Translations under genes and position numbers: made by a program
NCBI RefSeq assembly: GCF_030695035.1
Contig: NZ_JAUYTT010000012.1
Span: forward strand, 186,001-250,000
Reading direction: 5' to 3'
DNA length: 64,000 nucleotides
DNA from: Frigidibacter sp.
GTDB lineage: Bacteria; Pseudomonadota; Alphaproteobacteria; Rhodobacterales; Rhodobacteraceae
Shown here: positions 47,247 to 58,766 of the stretch, piece by piece
How the letters are laid out: each line of letters opens with the position of its first letter
Numbering within the stretch: the first letter of the stretch is position 1
Notes under the pieces: generated by a model
Told to the model about the DNA's origin: nothing
The model's database searches: none
What the model saw: the letters and a program-made list of their open reading frames with translations, nothing else

Positions 47247-48635
47247 CTATCGGCGGTTGAAATCGGGCGAGGCCAGGATCAGCCCCGCGCCTTCGCTTGC
47301 GGTCTCGGCCCGGCTGACGGCCCAGGTCAGCCGCTCGCCCGCGGCATCGTCCAGCGCAGCGCGCAGCAGGCGGCGCGGGTCGGGCAAGGGCTTGGCCCAG
47401 GACCGCGGCCCCTTCATCGCCCATTCGATCCGCGCCGCAAGGCCTTGCGGGTTGATCCAGTCGGCGGCCTCTTCGGGCCAGCCATCGGGGCCGGGCGGCG
47501 CGGCGAAGGGCTGCCCCATCAGCCGCAGCGGCGCCAGCAGCTGATTGTTGACGCCGCCGGGTGCCAGCCCCGCCACCCGCTCGCCCGTCACCCCCAGTGC
47601 CCGCAGCGCAGCCACCAGAAAATCCAGCGGTTGCCGGGCCTTGGCGCCAAAACTCGCCCAGGCCGCGGGATGCTCCAGCATCGCCGCATAGACCGGCACC
47701 AGCGCGCCGCCCCCCGCCGCATAGGCCGCCGCCATCGCCTCCACCATCCCCGCATCGGGATCATCACTGGTGAAATGCGCCGCCAGCTTCCGCGCCAGAT
47801 GCCGCCCCGTTTCGGGATGCAGCGCCAGATCCTCCAGCACCGCATGGATCTCGGACACCTCGGCCGGCACCGCGCCGCCATAGGCTTCACCCAGCACCGT
47901 CTCCGCCCCCGGCTCGGCCTTGGCGGCATCGAACTGCCAGCCGGCGCGATAGGTGAAGGACAGCCCGGTCAGCAGCAGCGCCAGCTGCCGCACATCGGCC
48001 TGCGCATAGCTGCCGCCCACACCCAGCGTATGCAGCTCCAGCATCTCGCGCGCCAGGTTCTCGTTCAGCCCGCCGCCCTTGCGCCCGGCCTTGGAGTTGG
48101 GGCCGACCGAGACGGTCTGGTCCAGATAGGTCAGCATCATCGGATGCAGCGCTGCGGCCTTCAGCATATCCGGGAACCGCCCCGCCAGATGCGGGCGGAT
48201 CGCCTCTTCGGCAAAGACCTGCGCCATCGGCCCCATCTCGGCATTGCGGGCGCGGGTGGCGAAATGATCGCCCCAGAACTGCTGCAACCGCTCGCGGAAA
48301 CCAATCGGCGCATCCACCGCCCGCGCAATCGCCATCTGCGCGCCGCGATTGCCCACAAAGCGCAGCTCTTGCCGCAGCGCCCGGTAGGCGATGTCGGGCG
48401 CCGGATCGCCGGCCCGCGTGCCCTCTTCGGCCGCGCGGCGGGCGGGTCGCACCTGCTGGGCCAGCGCCTCGGCCTCGGCCCGGGTGATCATGGGGAAGCG
48501 CGCGGGCAGCGTGTCCGGCCCGTTCAGCTCCGCCAGCAGCGCCGCGGCATCCAGCGGCGCGGGCGCAGGCCCGGCCTTGCGCGGCACAAGGCCGGTGCCG
48601 AATCGGATCGCGGCGATGGTGGAAACCGAGGGCAT
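47247..48635 (-). CDS. DUF1800 domain-containing protein
   Basis: The 462-residue product shows the DUF1800 landmarks FWGDHFATRARN, MLTYLDQTVSVGPNSKAGRK, GLNENLAREMLELHTLGVGG and LTGLSFTYRAGW, ending in LILASPDFNRR. DUF1800 and DUF1501 proteins are almost always encoded together, mainly in proteobacteria and planctomycetes, with no assigned function. The 9-bp gap to the DUF1501 gene indicates one transcript. Confidence 0.9.
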   Translation of the reverse strand: MPSVSTIAAIRFGTGLVPRKAGPAPAPLDAAALLAELNGPDTLPARFPMITRAEAEALAQQVRPARRAAEEGTRAGDPAPDIAYRALRQELRFVGNRGAQMAIARAVDAPIGFRERLQQFWGDHFATRARNAEMGPMAQVFAEEAIRPHLAGRFPDMLKAAALHPMMLTYLDQTVSVGPNSKAGRKGGGLNENLAREMLELHTLGVGGSYAQADVRQLALLLTGLSFTYRAGWQFDAAKAEPGAETVLGEAYGGAVPAEVSEIHAVLEDLALHPETGRHLARKLAAHFTSDDPDAGMVEAMAAAYAAGGGALVPVYAAMLEHPAAWASFGAKARQPLDFLVAALRALGVTGERVAGLAPGGVNNQLLAPLRLMGQPFAAPPGPDGWPEEAADWINPQGLAARIEWAMKGPRSWAKPLPDPRRLLRAALDDAAGERLTWAVSRAETASEGAGLILASPDFNRR

Positions 48636-48736
48636 GGCGAATCCGGCTGGGAAAGGGTTCCGCGCACCCTGCCAGAGAACCCGCCGCAGCGCGGTAAAAT
48701 TCGCTTGTGCAGCATCCCTGGCAACGCCCCAGACAC

Positions 48737-48763
48737 AAAAAGGCCCGGCGCGATGGCCGGGCC
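48737..48763 (-). terminator. Terminator of aspS
   Basis: On the minus strand GGCCCGGC-catcg-GCCGGGCC is followed by TTTTTGTGT. It starts 20 bp after the aspS stop. Confidence 0.9.
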
Positions 48764-48782
48764 CTTGCCTGAACGCTCCAAT

Positions 48783-50807
48783 TCAGTCCTTCGGGATCAC
48801 CCGCAGCCGCAGCTCGCGCAGCTGCTCGTTCATCGGCTCGCTCGGCGCGCCCATCATCAGATCCTCGGCGCGCTGGTTCATCGGGAACATGATGACCTCG
48901 CGGATATTGCTCTCATCGGCCAGCAGCATCACCATCCGGTCGATGCCCGCCGCGCAGCCCCCGTGCGGCGGCGCGCCGTACTTGAACGCCTTCACCATGC
49001 CGCCAAAGCGCTTTTCCACTTCCGAGGCCGGGTAGCCGGCAATCTCGAAGGCCTTGAACATGATCTCGGGCGTGTGGTTGCGGATGCCGCCCGAAATCAG
49101 CTCATAGCCGTTGCAGGCGAGGTCATACTGATAGGCCAGCACCTTCAAGGGGTCGCCCTGCAACGCGGCAAGGCCTCCCTGCGGCATCGAGAACGGGTTG
49201 TGGCTGAAGTCGATCTTGCCCTCGTCGGTCTTCTCGAACATCGGGAAATCGACGATCCAGGCAAAGCGGAAGCAGCCCTCCTCGACCAGCCCCAGCTCGC
49301 GCCCGATCTCGTTGCGCGCGCGCCCTGCCACGGCCTCGAAAGTCTCGGGCTTGCCGCCGAGGAAGAAGGCGGCGTCGCCTTTTCCAAGGCCGAGTTGCGT
49401 CCGGATCGCCTCAGCGCGCTCTGGGCCGATATTTTTCGCCAACGGCCCCGCGGCTTCAAAGTCACTCATGTAGGCGTTGAAGATCAAAGATGCTCTTCTG
49501 AAGTTGCCAGATTGAACAGCCTCTTTGTACTTTCTGACAGCACCTTCTTCCTCAAGAAGTTGCGGAGTCAGTTCGTTCATTAGTTCGCGCGCTGCAATCG
49601 CCAGCTTGTCATACGCGGGACCACCGAAGTTGGTCTTCTCCATAGCCTCCATTGTGGCTGCCAGAGGCCTCAAGACTTCCATTCCGAGTTGCAGGTTACT
49701 TTTTTCTCGCTCGCGCCAGAAGATATACCCCATCCCCGGCAGCCCCTGCTGCTGCGCAAAGGCATTCATCCGGTCACAGAATTTGCGGCCAACGGGCTCG
49801 CCGTTCGGGCCCTTCGGCGCCGGGATGGCGCGGACCTCGGTCCCCTCCTGCTCCAGCAGCTTGGCGAAGATCGCAAAGCCGGAGCCTTCGAAATGCTCGC
49901 TCACCACCTGCATCTCGATCGGGTTGCGCAGGTCGGGCTTGTCGGAGCCGTATTTCAGCAGCGCGTCCTTGTAGGGGATCAGCGGCCAGTCGGCATGCAC
50001 CGTCTTCTCCGGCGCGAATTCCTCGAACAGCCCCTGGATCACCGGCTGCACGGCAGCGAAGACGTCCTCCTGCGTCACGAAGCTCATCTCGACATCCAGC
50101 TGGTAGAAGTCGGTGGGCGAGCGGTCGGCGCGCGGGTCTTCGTCGCGGAAACAGGGCGCGATCTGGAAATAGCGGTCGAACCCCGCCACCATGATCAGCT
50201 GCTTGAACTGCTGCGGCGCCTGCGGCAGCGCATAGAACTTGCCCGGATGCAGGCGGCTCGGCACCAGAAAGTCGCGCGCACCCTCGGGGCTGGAGGCGGT
50301 GATGATCGGCGTCTGGAACTCGGTGAACCCGCTGTCCCACATCCGGCCCCGGATCGACCGCACCACGTTCGACCGCAGCATCATCTTGCGATGCAGCCCC
50401 TCGCGCCGCAGGTCCAGGAAGCGATAGGTCAGCCGGGTTTCCTCCGGGTACTCCTGATCGCCGAACACCGGCAGCGGCAGCTCTTCCGACGGGCCAAGCA
50501 CCTCGATCTCACGCGCATAGACCTCGATCTCGCCGGTCGGGATCTTGGCATTCACAAGGGACGCATCGCGCAGCTTCACCGTGCCGTCGATCCGCACCAC
50601 CCATTCGGCGCGCACCTTTTCCAGCGCAGCAAAGGCCGGGCTGTCGCCGTCACAGATGATCTGCGTCATCCCGTAATGGTCGCGCAGGTCGAGGAACAGC
50701 ACCCCGCCATGGTCGCGCACCCGGTGGACCCAGCCCGACAGGCGCACGGCCTCGCCGGCGTGATCCTTGTTGAGTGCGGCACAGGTATGGCTGCGATAGG
50801 CGTGCAT
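48783..50807 (-). CDS. aspS: Aspartyl-tRNA synthetase with an in-frame insert
   Basis: The 674-residue product is a bacterial-type AspRS: anticodon-binding OB domain (about 1-105), class II motif 2 in [20 protein letters not shown], the GAD insertion domain, and motif 3 in [20 protein letters not shown]. The family is normally near 590 residues. The extra length is one segment, about residues 366-450, between [12 protein letters not shown] and [13 protein letters not shown], where relatives have only a few residues. The ATG at 50807 gives the family start [13 protein letters not shown]. Divergent from carB. Confidence 0.95.
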   Translation of the reverse strand: MHAYRSHTCAALNKDHAGEAVRLSGWVHRVRDHGGVLFLDLRDHYGMTQIICDGDSPAFAALEKVRAEWVVRIDGTVKLRDASLVNAKIPTGEIEVYAREIEVLGPSEELPLPVFGDQEYPEETRLTYRFLDLRREGLHRKMMLRSNVVRSIRGRMWDSGFTEFQTPIITASSPEGARDFLVPSRLHPGKFYALPQAPQQFKQLIMVAGFDRYFQIAPCFRDEDPRADRSPTDFYQLDVEMSFVTQEDVFAAVQPVIQGLFEEFAPEKTVHADWPLIPYKDALLKYGSDKPDLRNPIEMQVVSEHFEGSGFAIFAKLLEQEGTEVRAIPAPKGPNGEPVGRKFCDRMNAFAQQQGLPGMGYIFWREREKSNLQLGMEVLRPLAATMEAMEKTNFGGPAYDKLAIAARELMNELTPQLLEEEGAVRKYKEAVQSGNFRRASLIFNAYMSDFEAAGPLAKNIGPERAEAIRTQLGLGKGDAAFFLGGKPETFEAVAGRARNEIGRELGLVEEGCFRFAWIVDFPMFEKTDEGKIDFSHNPFSMPQGGLAALQGDPLKVLAYQYDLACNGYELISGGIRNHTPEIMFKAFEIAGYPASEVEKRFGGMVKAFKYGAPPHGGCAAGIDRMVMLLADESNIREVIMFPMNQRAEDLMMGAPSEPMNEQLRELRLRVIPKD
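49458..49712 (-). other. Low-GC in-frame insertion of about 85 codons inside aspS
   Basis: By hand count 126 of 255 bases are G or C (49%), against roughly two-thirds in the flanks. Codons such as AAA, AGT and TTT, rare elsewhere in the gene, cluster here. The segment is open and predicted helical by composition ([47 protein letters not shown]). Its start, [10 protein letters not shown], loosely resembles the native sequence after it, [10 protein letters not shown], which hints at a duplicated edge. Confidence 0.8.
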
Positions 50808-50932
50808 GGTCGTCCCCTTCCCCGAGGCATCTGGCGTCGGGGCCGATACACCGCGGCGGGCCGGGGAAGTCAAGCACCGCGCCACAGCGCCGCCTATTCG
50901 CCCGCTTGGCACGGCAAAGCGGGCATCTGGGG

Positions 50933-50960
50933 TTGCGCCGACGCCCGGCACGGATATAAC
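50933..50960 (+). promoter_or_regulatory. Candidate carB promoter
   Basis: TTGCGC (50933-50938), 16-bp spacer and TATAAC (50955-50960; five of six -10 matches) lie 32 bp before the carB ATG. The predicted leader is short, about 25 nt, leaving no space for an attenuator. Confidence 0.5.
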
Positions 50961-50991
50961 GCCGACAATTTGCGCACCCGGGGGTCCAACC

Positions 50992-54321
<3,330 letters not shown>

Positions 54322-54371
54322 CTTGCCGCCCCGGCTCTGCCGGGGCGATGGCAGATTCCGCCCCCTCGCTT

Positions 54372-54649
54372 CGGGCGGGAACAGGCGAGGCACTGCCTCG
54401 CCCCCGCCCGCGCGGAACCTCTCACCCTGTGCCACTGGCAGCACGAGACCGAATGAGGGCAGCGCCCGACCTGGCGGGCGAGAAGCGCCCGCCGAGGGGT
54501 GATGAGCGAGAAGAAATCCTCCAGTGGAGGATTTCCGCGAAGAACGCCCGGCCCGTGGCCGGGAGGGCGGGCGCTGGCCGGGCCCTTTGGGGGCCCGTCC
54601 GGTGCAAGTGGACATGGCACAGCGTGGCGAAGGCGATGGCCTTCGCCAA
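54372..54649 (+). repeat. Multi-hairpin intergenic element, copy C
   Basis: This 278-bp copy contains H1 to H6 in order on the plus strand, with H3 at 54513-54535 (GAAATCCTCC-agt-GGAGGATTTC) and H6 TGGCGAAGGC/GCCTTCGCCA at the end. H4 is 5 bp shorter than in copies A and B, which would shift any reading frame but leaves the stem intact. The element fills the gap between carB and the BrnA-like gene. Confidence 0.85.
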
Positions 54650-54671
54650 TGACACGGGGCAGTCAGCACCC

Positions 54672-55103
54672 TCACCCCTTCCCCAACAACCTGTCCATCT
54701 CCTCTGCCATCCGGTCCTCGGCCTCCTGCATCTCGCCCCATTCCGGGCGCGGGCCGTCACATTCCAGATCGACCACCCGGCGCTTGTAGTAATCCATCGT
54801 GTCGGCCCCGCGGATGATCCCGGCCAGCCGCCCATGCATCCAGACCCGCAGCACCTCGTTCATCCGGCCCTGATAGCCGGTGCCCATCGACTTGAAGAAG
54901 CGCACGACGTCTTCCTCGACCAGCATCGTCACCCGCACCTTGCGCTTGGGGTAGCGCTGCTCGGCGATGGCGTGCCAGCCAAGCGGGATCTTGCGGGTTT
55001 GCTCGATGGTATGATGCAGATCCCATTCCAGCCGGCGCATCGCATCGGCCATGTAGTGATAGTTCTCACGCTGGGTCTTGGTCAGCTTGGCGAGGTCAGT
55101 CAT
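54672..55103 (-). CDS. BrnA-like antitoxin family protein without a partner toxin
   Basis: The 143-residue product has a helical N-terminus (MTDLAKLTKTQRENYHYMAD) and a BrnA-type DNA-binding part, KRKVRVTMLVEEDVVRFFKS followed by GTGYQGRMNEVLRVWMHGRL, then a charged C-terminal helix. It is about twice as long as BrnA antitoxins and no BrnT gene is next to it, so it may be a free-standing regulator. A hairpin covers its ribosome binding site. Confidence 0.75.
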   Translation of the reverse strand: MTDLAKLTKTQRENYHYMADAMRRLEWDLHHTIEQTRKIPLGWHAIAEQRYPKRKVRVTMLVEEDVVRFFKSMGTGYQGRMNEVLRVWMHGRLAGIIRGADTMDYYKRRVVDLECDGPRPEWGEMQEAEDRMAEEMDRLLGKG

Positions 55104-55104
55104 C

Positions 55105-55142
55105 GGCAGTCTCCGGGGCGAACATCTGCCCCCAAGACTGCC
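55105..55142 (-). promoter_or_regulatory. 38-bp nested inverted repeat at the start of the BrnA-like gene
   Basis: GGCAGTCT (55105-55112) pairs with AGACTGCC (55135-55142), and an inner GGGGC pairs with GCCCC. In the minus-strand mRNA the stem ends one base before the ATG, and the likely Shine-Dalgarno GGAG lies within it. It could be an operator for autoregulation or an RNA switch on translation. Confidence 0.6.
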
Positions 55143-55210
55143 AATGGTTGATTAAAAAGCTTTGCATATAACGTCCGCATGGGTTCTGCATGGATTGCAG
55201 CACCCCCGGA

Positions 55211-55807
55211 TCACTCCGAACAGACCCACACAGCCCCGCCAACCACCACCACGCTCGCCGCCGCTCCGGCCAGTGCCACGGGCGCGCTCATCACCCCCGC
55301 CACCGTCGTTCCCAGCCCCGACAGCGTCGCCGCCAGCCCCGAGGAGGTGCCCGACAGGATCACCGCGCCGGAGTTGTGGCGCACTGCCTCCACCCCTGTC
55401 GTGACCGCAATCCCGGCCACATCGCGGGCGCCCTCGGCGGTGGAATTGACGAACTTGCAGGCCCGGCCCGTGGTCTCGCACAGCCCGTAAGCGTCGCGCT
55501 CTCCCATGGCCAAGCCACTGAAACCATTGAGAATAGGGTCATGCTGCAGGCAGAACACCCCCCGCTCCTGCTCGGTCAGTTCAGGGGCCATATGGGCGAT
55601 GATCACCCGCGCCGGGCAGGTGCCCTTGTCCAGCCCCCAGCGCTCGCGGCGCGAGGACCACACATCCGCCTCGTCATTGTAGCCCAGCGTCACCGCCACG
55701 CCCTCGACCACCGCCGAACACATCTGCGGCTCGGCCCGCGCCGGGCCTGCACCCATCGGCACGGCCAGCAGCGCAGCGGCTGCAACCATCTGAAATCGCT
55801 TGAACAT
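55211..55807 (-). CDS. Exported protein of unknown function with Gly/Ala-rich C-terminus
   Basis: The 198-residue product has a signal peptide (MFKRFQMVAAAALLAVPMG, likely cut after PARA). A Cys-containing middle (QMCSAVVEG, KGTCPARV, VFCLQHD, GLCETTGRACK) is followed by a hydrophobic Gly/Ala-rich C-terminal third (LSGLGTTVAGVMSAPVALAG) that could insert in a membrane. I recognise no family. Confidence 0.65.
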   Translation of the reverse strand: MFKRFQMVAAAALLAVPMGAGPARAEPQMCSAVVEGVAVTLGYNDEADVWSSRRERWGLDKGTCPARVIIAHMAPELTEQERGVFCLQHDPILNGFSGLAMGERDAYGLCETTGRACKFVNSTAEGARDVAGIAVTTGVEAVRHNSGAVILSGTSSGLAATLSGLGTTVAGVMSAPVALAGAAASVVVVGGAVWVCSE

Positions 55808-56128
55808 CCTGGCTCCGTTCTGCTCGTGGCGCCTTTCCGGCGTCCCTTGTTGCGGCCAGTCTACCCCAGCTTGCCCCCAGCCAACAGCCGCCCTCCGGTC
55901 ACATCCGGGTCAGCAGCGCTCTTGACTTCCGCGGCAATCTGCCCCATCTGCCACTCACCCGAAGCCCGCTGCCGCGTGAGCAGCCCCGCCATCTTGAAGG
56001 CGACAGGCTCGGAGACCAGGTTCCCATGTCACGCCAGGGGTCCAGCGGGCACGTCTGCCCGCGCCCCGCCGCACTGCCCCGGACATCTCCGGGGTTGACA
56101 TGTTACTGCGCCCGCCTTGGCGCACGCT
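55808..56128. other. Gene-free leader region before the DEAD-box helicase
   Basis: These 321 bp hold no gene. CCCCGGA-catc-TCCGGGG near 56081-56098 is followed by TTGACATGTTACT, so a stem and a possible -35 lie 30 bp before the helicase start; no good -10 follows. A long structured leader would fit cold-induced helicase genes, but this is not shown. Confidence 0.35.
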
Positions 56129-57436
56129 ATGGATATACCTTTGGAAAACTTCGACAATCTCGGCCTGTCCAAACAGGTCCTCGACAATCTGGCCGGCATT
56201 GGCCTGACCAAGCCGACGCCGATTCAGGCGGAAGCCATCCCCTATATCGTCAAGGGCCGCGACCTTCTGGGCCTCGCCCAGACCGGCACCGGCAAGACCG
56301 CCGCCTTCGGCCTGCCGATGGTCACGCGGCTGATCGAATACGGCAAGCGCCCGACCCCCAAATCGGTCCGCGCGCTGATCCTTGCCCCGACGCGCGAACT
56401 GGCCACCCAGATCTCGGACAACATCACCGCCTATGCCGACGGCACCCCGATCCGCGTGTTTCGCGTGGTGGGCGGCGCCTCGATTAACGTGCAAGTTGAA
56501 AAGCTTAAGCGCGGCGTCGATGTTCTGATCGCCACCCCGGGCCGCCTGATGGACCTTCTGGACCGCGGCGCCCTGACCCTCGCCGACACCAAATATCTGG
56601 TGCTGGACGAGGCCGACCAGATGCTCGACATCGGCTTCATCCACACCCTGCGCCAGATCGCCCGGCTGCTGCCGCGCGACCGCCAGACGCTGCTGTTCTC
56701 GGCCACCATGCCCAAGCTGATGGAAGAGCTGGCCGACAGCTACCTGACCGACCCGGTCCGCGTCGCCGTCAACCCGCCGGGCCGCGCTGCCGAGAAGATC
56801 GTTCAAGGCGTGCACTTCATCAACCAGGGCGACAAGGCCAAACTGCTGGCCGACTATGTCGCCAAGCATCCGGGAGAGCTGGCGCTGGTCTTCGGCCGCA
56901 CCAAGCATGGCTCGGAAAAGCTGATGAAGCTGCTGGATTCATGGGGCTTTTCGGTCGGCGCCATCCACGGCAACAAGAGCCAGGGCCAGCGCGAGCGCAC
57001 CCTCGCGCAGTTCCGCGCCGGTGAGATCAAGGTGCTGGTCGCCACCGACGTCGCCGCCCGCGGGCTCGACATCCCGGACGTGCGCCACGTCTACAACTAC
57101 GACCTGCCGAACGTGCCGGAAAACTACGTGCACCGCATCGGGCGCACGGCCCGCGCCGGCAAGGATGGCAGCGCGGTTGCCTTCTGCTCGCCGCTGGAAG
57201 TCGGCGATCTGCGCGCCATCGAAAAGGCCATGAAGGCCCCGATCCCGGTGATCGGCGGCGAGGTTCCGATCGCGCAAACCCCGCAGCCGGGCGCCCGCCC
57301 GCAGCGCAAACCGGGGCAGAAGCCTTCCGGCGCGCCCAAGCAGGGCGGCTACGGCAAGCCGATGGCTGCTGACGGCGCCCGCAAGCGCCCGGCCAAGCGC
57401 CCCTCGCGCCGCCCGCGCAGCGAACAGGCCGCCTGA
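56129..57436 (+). CDS. DEAD-box ATP-dependent RNA helicase (RhlE-type)
   Basis: The 435-residue product from MDIPLENFDNLGLSKQVLDN has all core motifs: Q motif (KPTPIQAEAIP), motif I AQTGTGKTAAFG, Ia PTRELATQ, Ib TPGRLMDLL, II VLDEADQML, III SATMPKL and VI HRIGRTARAG. A basic Lys/Arg/Pro-rich tail (about 375-435) would aid RNA binding. An in-frame TTG four codons earlier is less likely. Confidence 0.94.
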   Translation: MDIPLENFDNLGLSKQVLDNLAGIGLTKPTPIQAEAIPYIVKGRDLLGLAQTGTGKTAAFGLPMVTRLIEYGKRPTPKSVRALILAPTRELATQISDNITAYADGTPIRVFRVVGGASINVQVEKLKRGVDVLIATPGRLMDLLDRGALTLADTKYLVLDEADQMLDIGFIHTLRQIARLLPRDRQTLLFSATMPKLMEELADSYLTDPVRVAVNPPGRAAEKIVQGVHFINQGDKAKLLADYVAKHPGELALVFGRTKHGSEKLMKLLDSWGFSVGAIHGNKSQGQRERTLAQFRAGEIKVLVATDVAARGLDIPDVRHVYNYDLPNVPENYVHRIGRTARAGKDGSAVAFCSPLEVGDLRAIEKAMKAPIPVIGGEVPIAQTPQPGARPQRKPGQKPSGAPKQGGYGKPMAADGARKRPAKRPSRRPRSEQAA

Positions 57437-57499
57437 GCCATCAGGTAACCGGGGCGGAACGCTTGCAGCGTTTCGCCCCGCGCTTTATGGGGTTTCGGC

Positions 57500-58087
57500 A
57501 TGGCCAAGCTCTATTTCCATTACTCGACGATGAATGCCGGCAAATCCACGATGCTGCTGCAGGCGTCGCATAACTACCACGAACGCGGAATGCAGACCTA
57601 TCTGCTGACCGCCCGCTTCGATGACCGCGCCGGCCCCGGCCGCATTGCCAGTCGCATTGGCATCGGAACAGAGGCGGACAGCTTCGACGCAACCGCCGAT
57701 ATGTTCGAAAAGATCAAGGATCGGATGGCTTTGGGCCCCTGCGCCTGCATTTTCGTTGATGAAGCACAATTCCTGACCCCGGCGCAGGTCTGGCAGCTGG
57801 CCCGTGCTGTCGATGATCTGGGCGTGCCGATCATGTGCTACGGGCTGCGGGTGGATTTCCGTGGTGAGCTGTTTCCCGGCTCTGCCGCGCTCCTGGCCCT
57901 CGCCGATGAAATGCGCGAGGTCCGCACGATCTGCCATTGCGGGCGCAAGGCCACGATGGTGGTGCGCCGCAGCTCTGACGGCCAGGTGGTGATGGCCGGT
58001 GACCAGGTGCAGATCGGCGGCAACGAGACTTATGAATCGCTTTGCCGCCGCCATTGGCGCATCGCCACGGGCGACGCCCGCGCATGA
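57500..58087 (+). CDS. tdk: Thymidine kinase
   Basis: The 195-residue type II thymidine kinase has the P-loop STMNAGKSTMLLQ (about 8-20), the DEAQF Walker B-like motif in CIFVDEAQFLTPAQVW, and a zinc site with CHCGRKA and a later Cys in ESLCRRHW. It salvages thymidine to dTMP. The stop is followed by a strong bidirectional terminator. Confidence 0.96.
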   Translation: MAKLYFHYSTMNAGKSTMLLQASHNYHERGMQTYLLTARFDDRAGPGRIASRIGIGTEADSFDATADMFEKIKDRMALGPCACIFVDEAQFLTPAQVWQLARAVDDLGVPIMCYGLRVDFRGELFPGSAALLALADEMREVRTICHCGRKATMVVRRSSDGQVVMAGDQVQIGGNETYESLCRRHWRIATGDARA

Positions 58088-58113
58088 AAAAAGGGGCCCG
58101 AAGGCCCCTTTTT
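58087..58113. terminator. Bidirectional terminator between tdk and the CsbD-like gene
   Basis: AAAAAAGGGGCC-cgaa-GGCCCCTTTTT overlaps the tdk stop codon region and serves both convergent genes. Confidence 0.92.
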
Positions 58114-58130
58114 CCACAGCGCGGATCAGA

Positions 58131-58334
58131 TCAGAGTTCGCGGTCGCGGAAGTAGCCATCCACTTCACGCTCGGCCTCATCCTTGGCCTTGCCGTATTTT
58201 TCCTGCACGAGGCCGACCAGCTTGTCGCGCTTGCCCGCGGCGACGTCGAGGTCATCATCCGTCAGCTTGCCCCATTGCTCTTTGGCCGAGCCCTTGAGCT
58301 GCTTCCAGTTGCCTTCAACGATATCCCAGTTCAT
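58131..58334 (-). CDS. CsbD family stress protein
   Basis: The 67-residue protein MNWDIVEGNWKQLKGSAKEQ... has the CsbD signature WKQLKGSAKEQWGKLTDDDL and EKYGKAKDEAEREVD. CsbD-like proteins are small, helical and induced in general stress. The start at 58334 follows GGAGA; the longer open frame upstream adds no conserved sequence. Confidence 0.9.
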   Translation of the reverse strand: MNWDIVEGNWKQLKGSAKEQWGKLTDDDLDVAAGKRDKLVGLVQEKYGKAKDEAEREVDGYFRDREL

Positions 58335-58409
58335 GGCATCTCTCCTTGATAAGGTTATGCCAAAGCAACTCCGAAACAGCCCGCGGGGTTCCGGCAAAGA
58401 GCCACGGAA

Positions 58410-58766
58410 TCAGTACAAGCGCCCGCCGATCGGCACGTCATGGCCCGGGCCGATCAGCACCACCTCACCCTCGGCATCGGGCACCCCCAGCGTCAGCACT
58501 TCCGACCGAACGGGGCCGATCTGCCGCGGTGGGAAGTTCACCACCGCCAGCACCTGCCGGCCCACCAGCTCCTCCAGCTGATAGTGCTTGGTGATCTGCG
58601 CGGAGGATTTCTTCTCGCCGATTTCGGGGCCGAAATCGATCCACAGCTTGTAGGCAGGCTTGCGCGCCTCGGGGAAGGGTTCGGCGCGGGTAATGCGGCC
58701 GACGCGGATATCCACCTTCAGGAAATCGTCAAAGCCGATCTCGGCGGGCTTGTCTTTTTCCGTCAT
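58410..58766 (-). CDS. csaA: tRNA-binding domain protein, CsaA-like
   Basis: The 118-residue OB-fold protein resembles CsaA: FLKVDIRVGRITRAEPFPEA, KPAYKLWIDFGPEIGEKKSS, ITKHYQLEELVGRQVLAVVN and the closing GPGHDVPIGGRLY. CsaA binds tRNA and has export-related chaperone activity in Bacillus. It overlaps the proC stop by 4 bp. Confidence 0.88.
   Translation of the reverse strand: MTEKDKPAEIGFDDFLKVDIRVGRITRAEPFPEARKPAYKLWIDFGPEIGEKKSSAQITKHYQLEELVGRQVLAVVNFPPRQIGPVRSEVLTLGVPDAEGEVVLIGPGHDVPIGGRLY

Noticed and set aside
46233-49583. A 1116-codon open frame on the plus strand across DUF1501, DUF1800 and part of aspS
   Set aside because: Antisense to recognised genes, His/Arg/Gln-rich composition and no family resemblance; a GC-driven shadow.
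49458-49712. The aspS insert as an intein
   Set aside because: It is far too short, lacks a Cys/Ser first residue and a His-Asn end, and has no splicing or endonuclease motifs.
50808-50991. An attenuator or leader peptide before carB
   Set aside because: The predicted promoter leaves a leader of only about 25 nt and no Arg-rich short frame is present.
54372-54649. The three-copy element as a HEARO/omega-RNA of an IscB-type transposon
   Set aside because: No IscB-like ORF, RuvC or HNH motifs are adjacent to any copy, and I cannot match the known RNA consensus from memory; left only as a search to run.
54499-54789. A small protein starting MSEKKSSSGG encoded in the multi-hairpin elements
   Set aside because: The frame differs downstream between copies because of a 5-bp indel, stem changes are compensatory at base-pair level, and no ribosome binding site is conserved.
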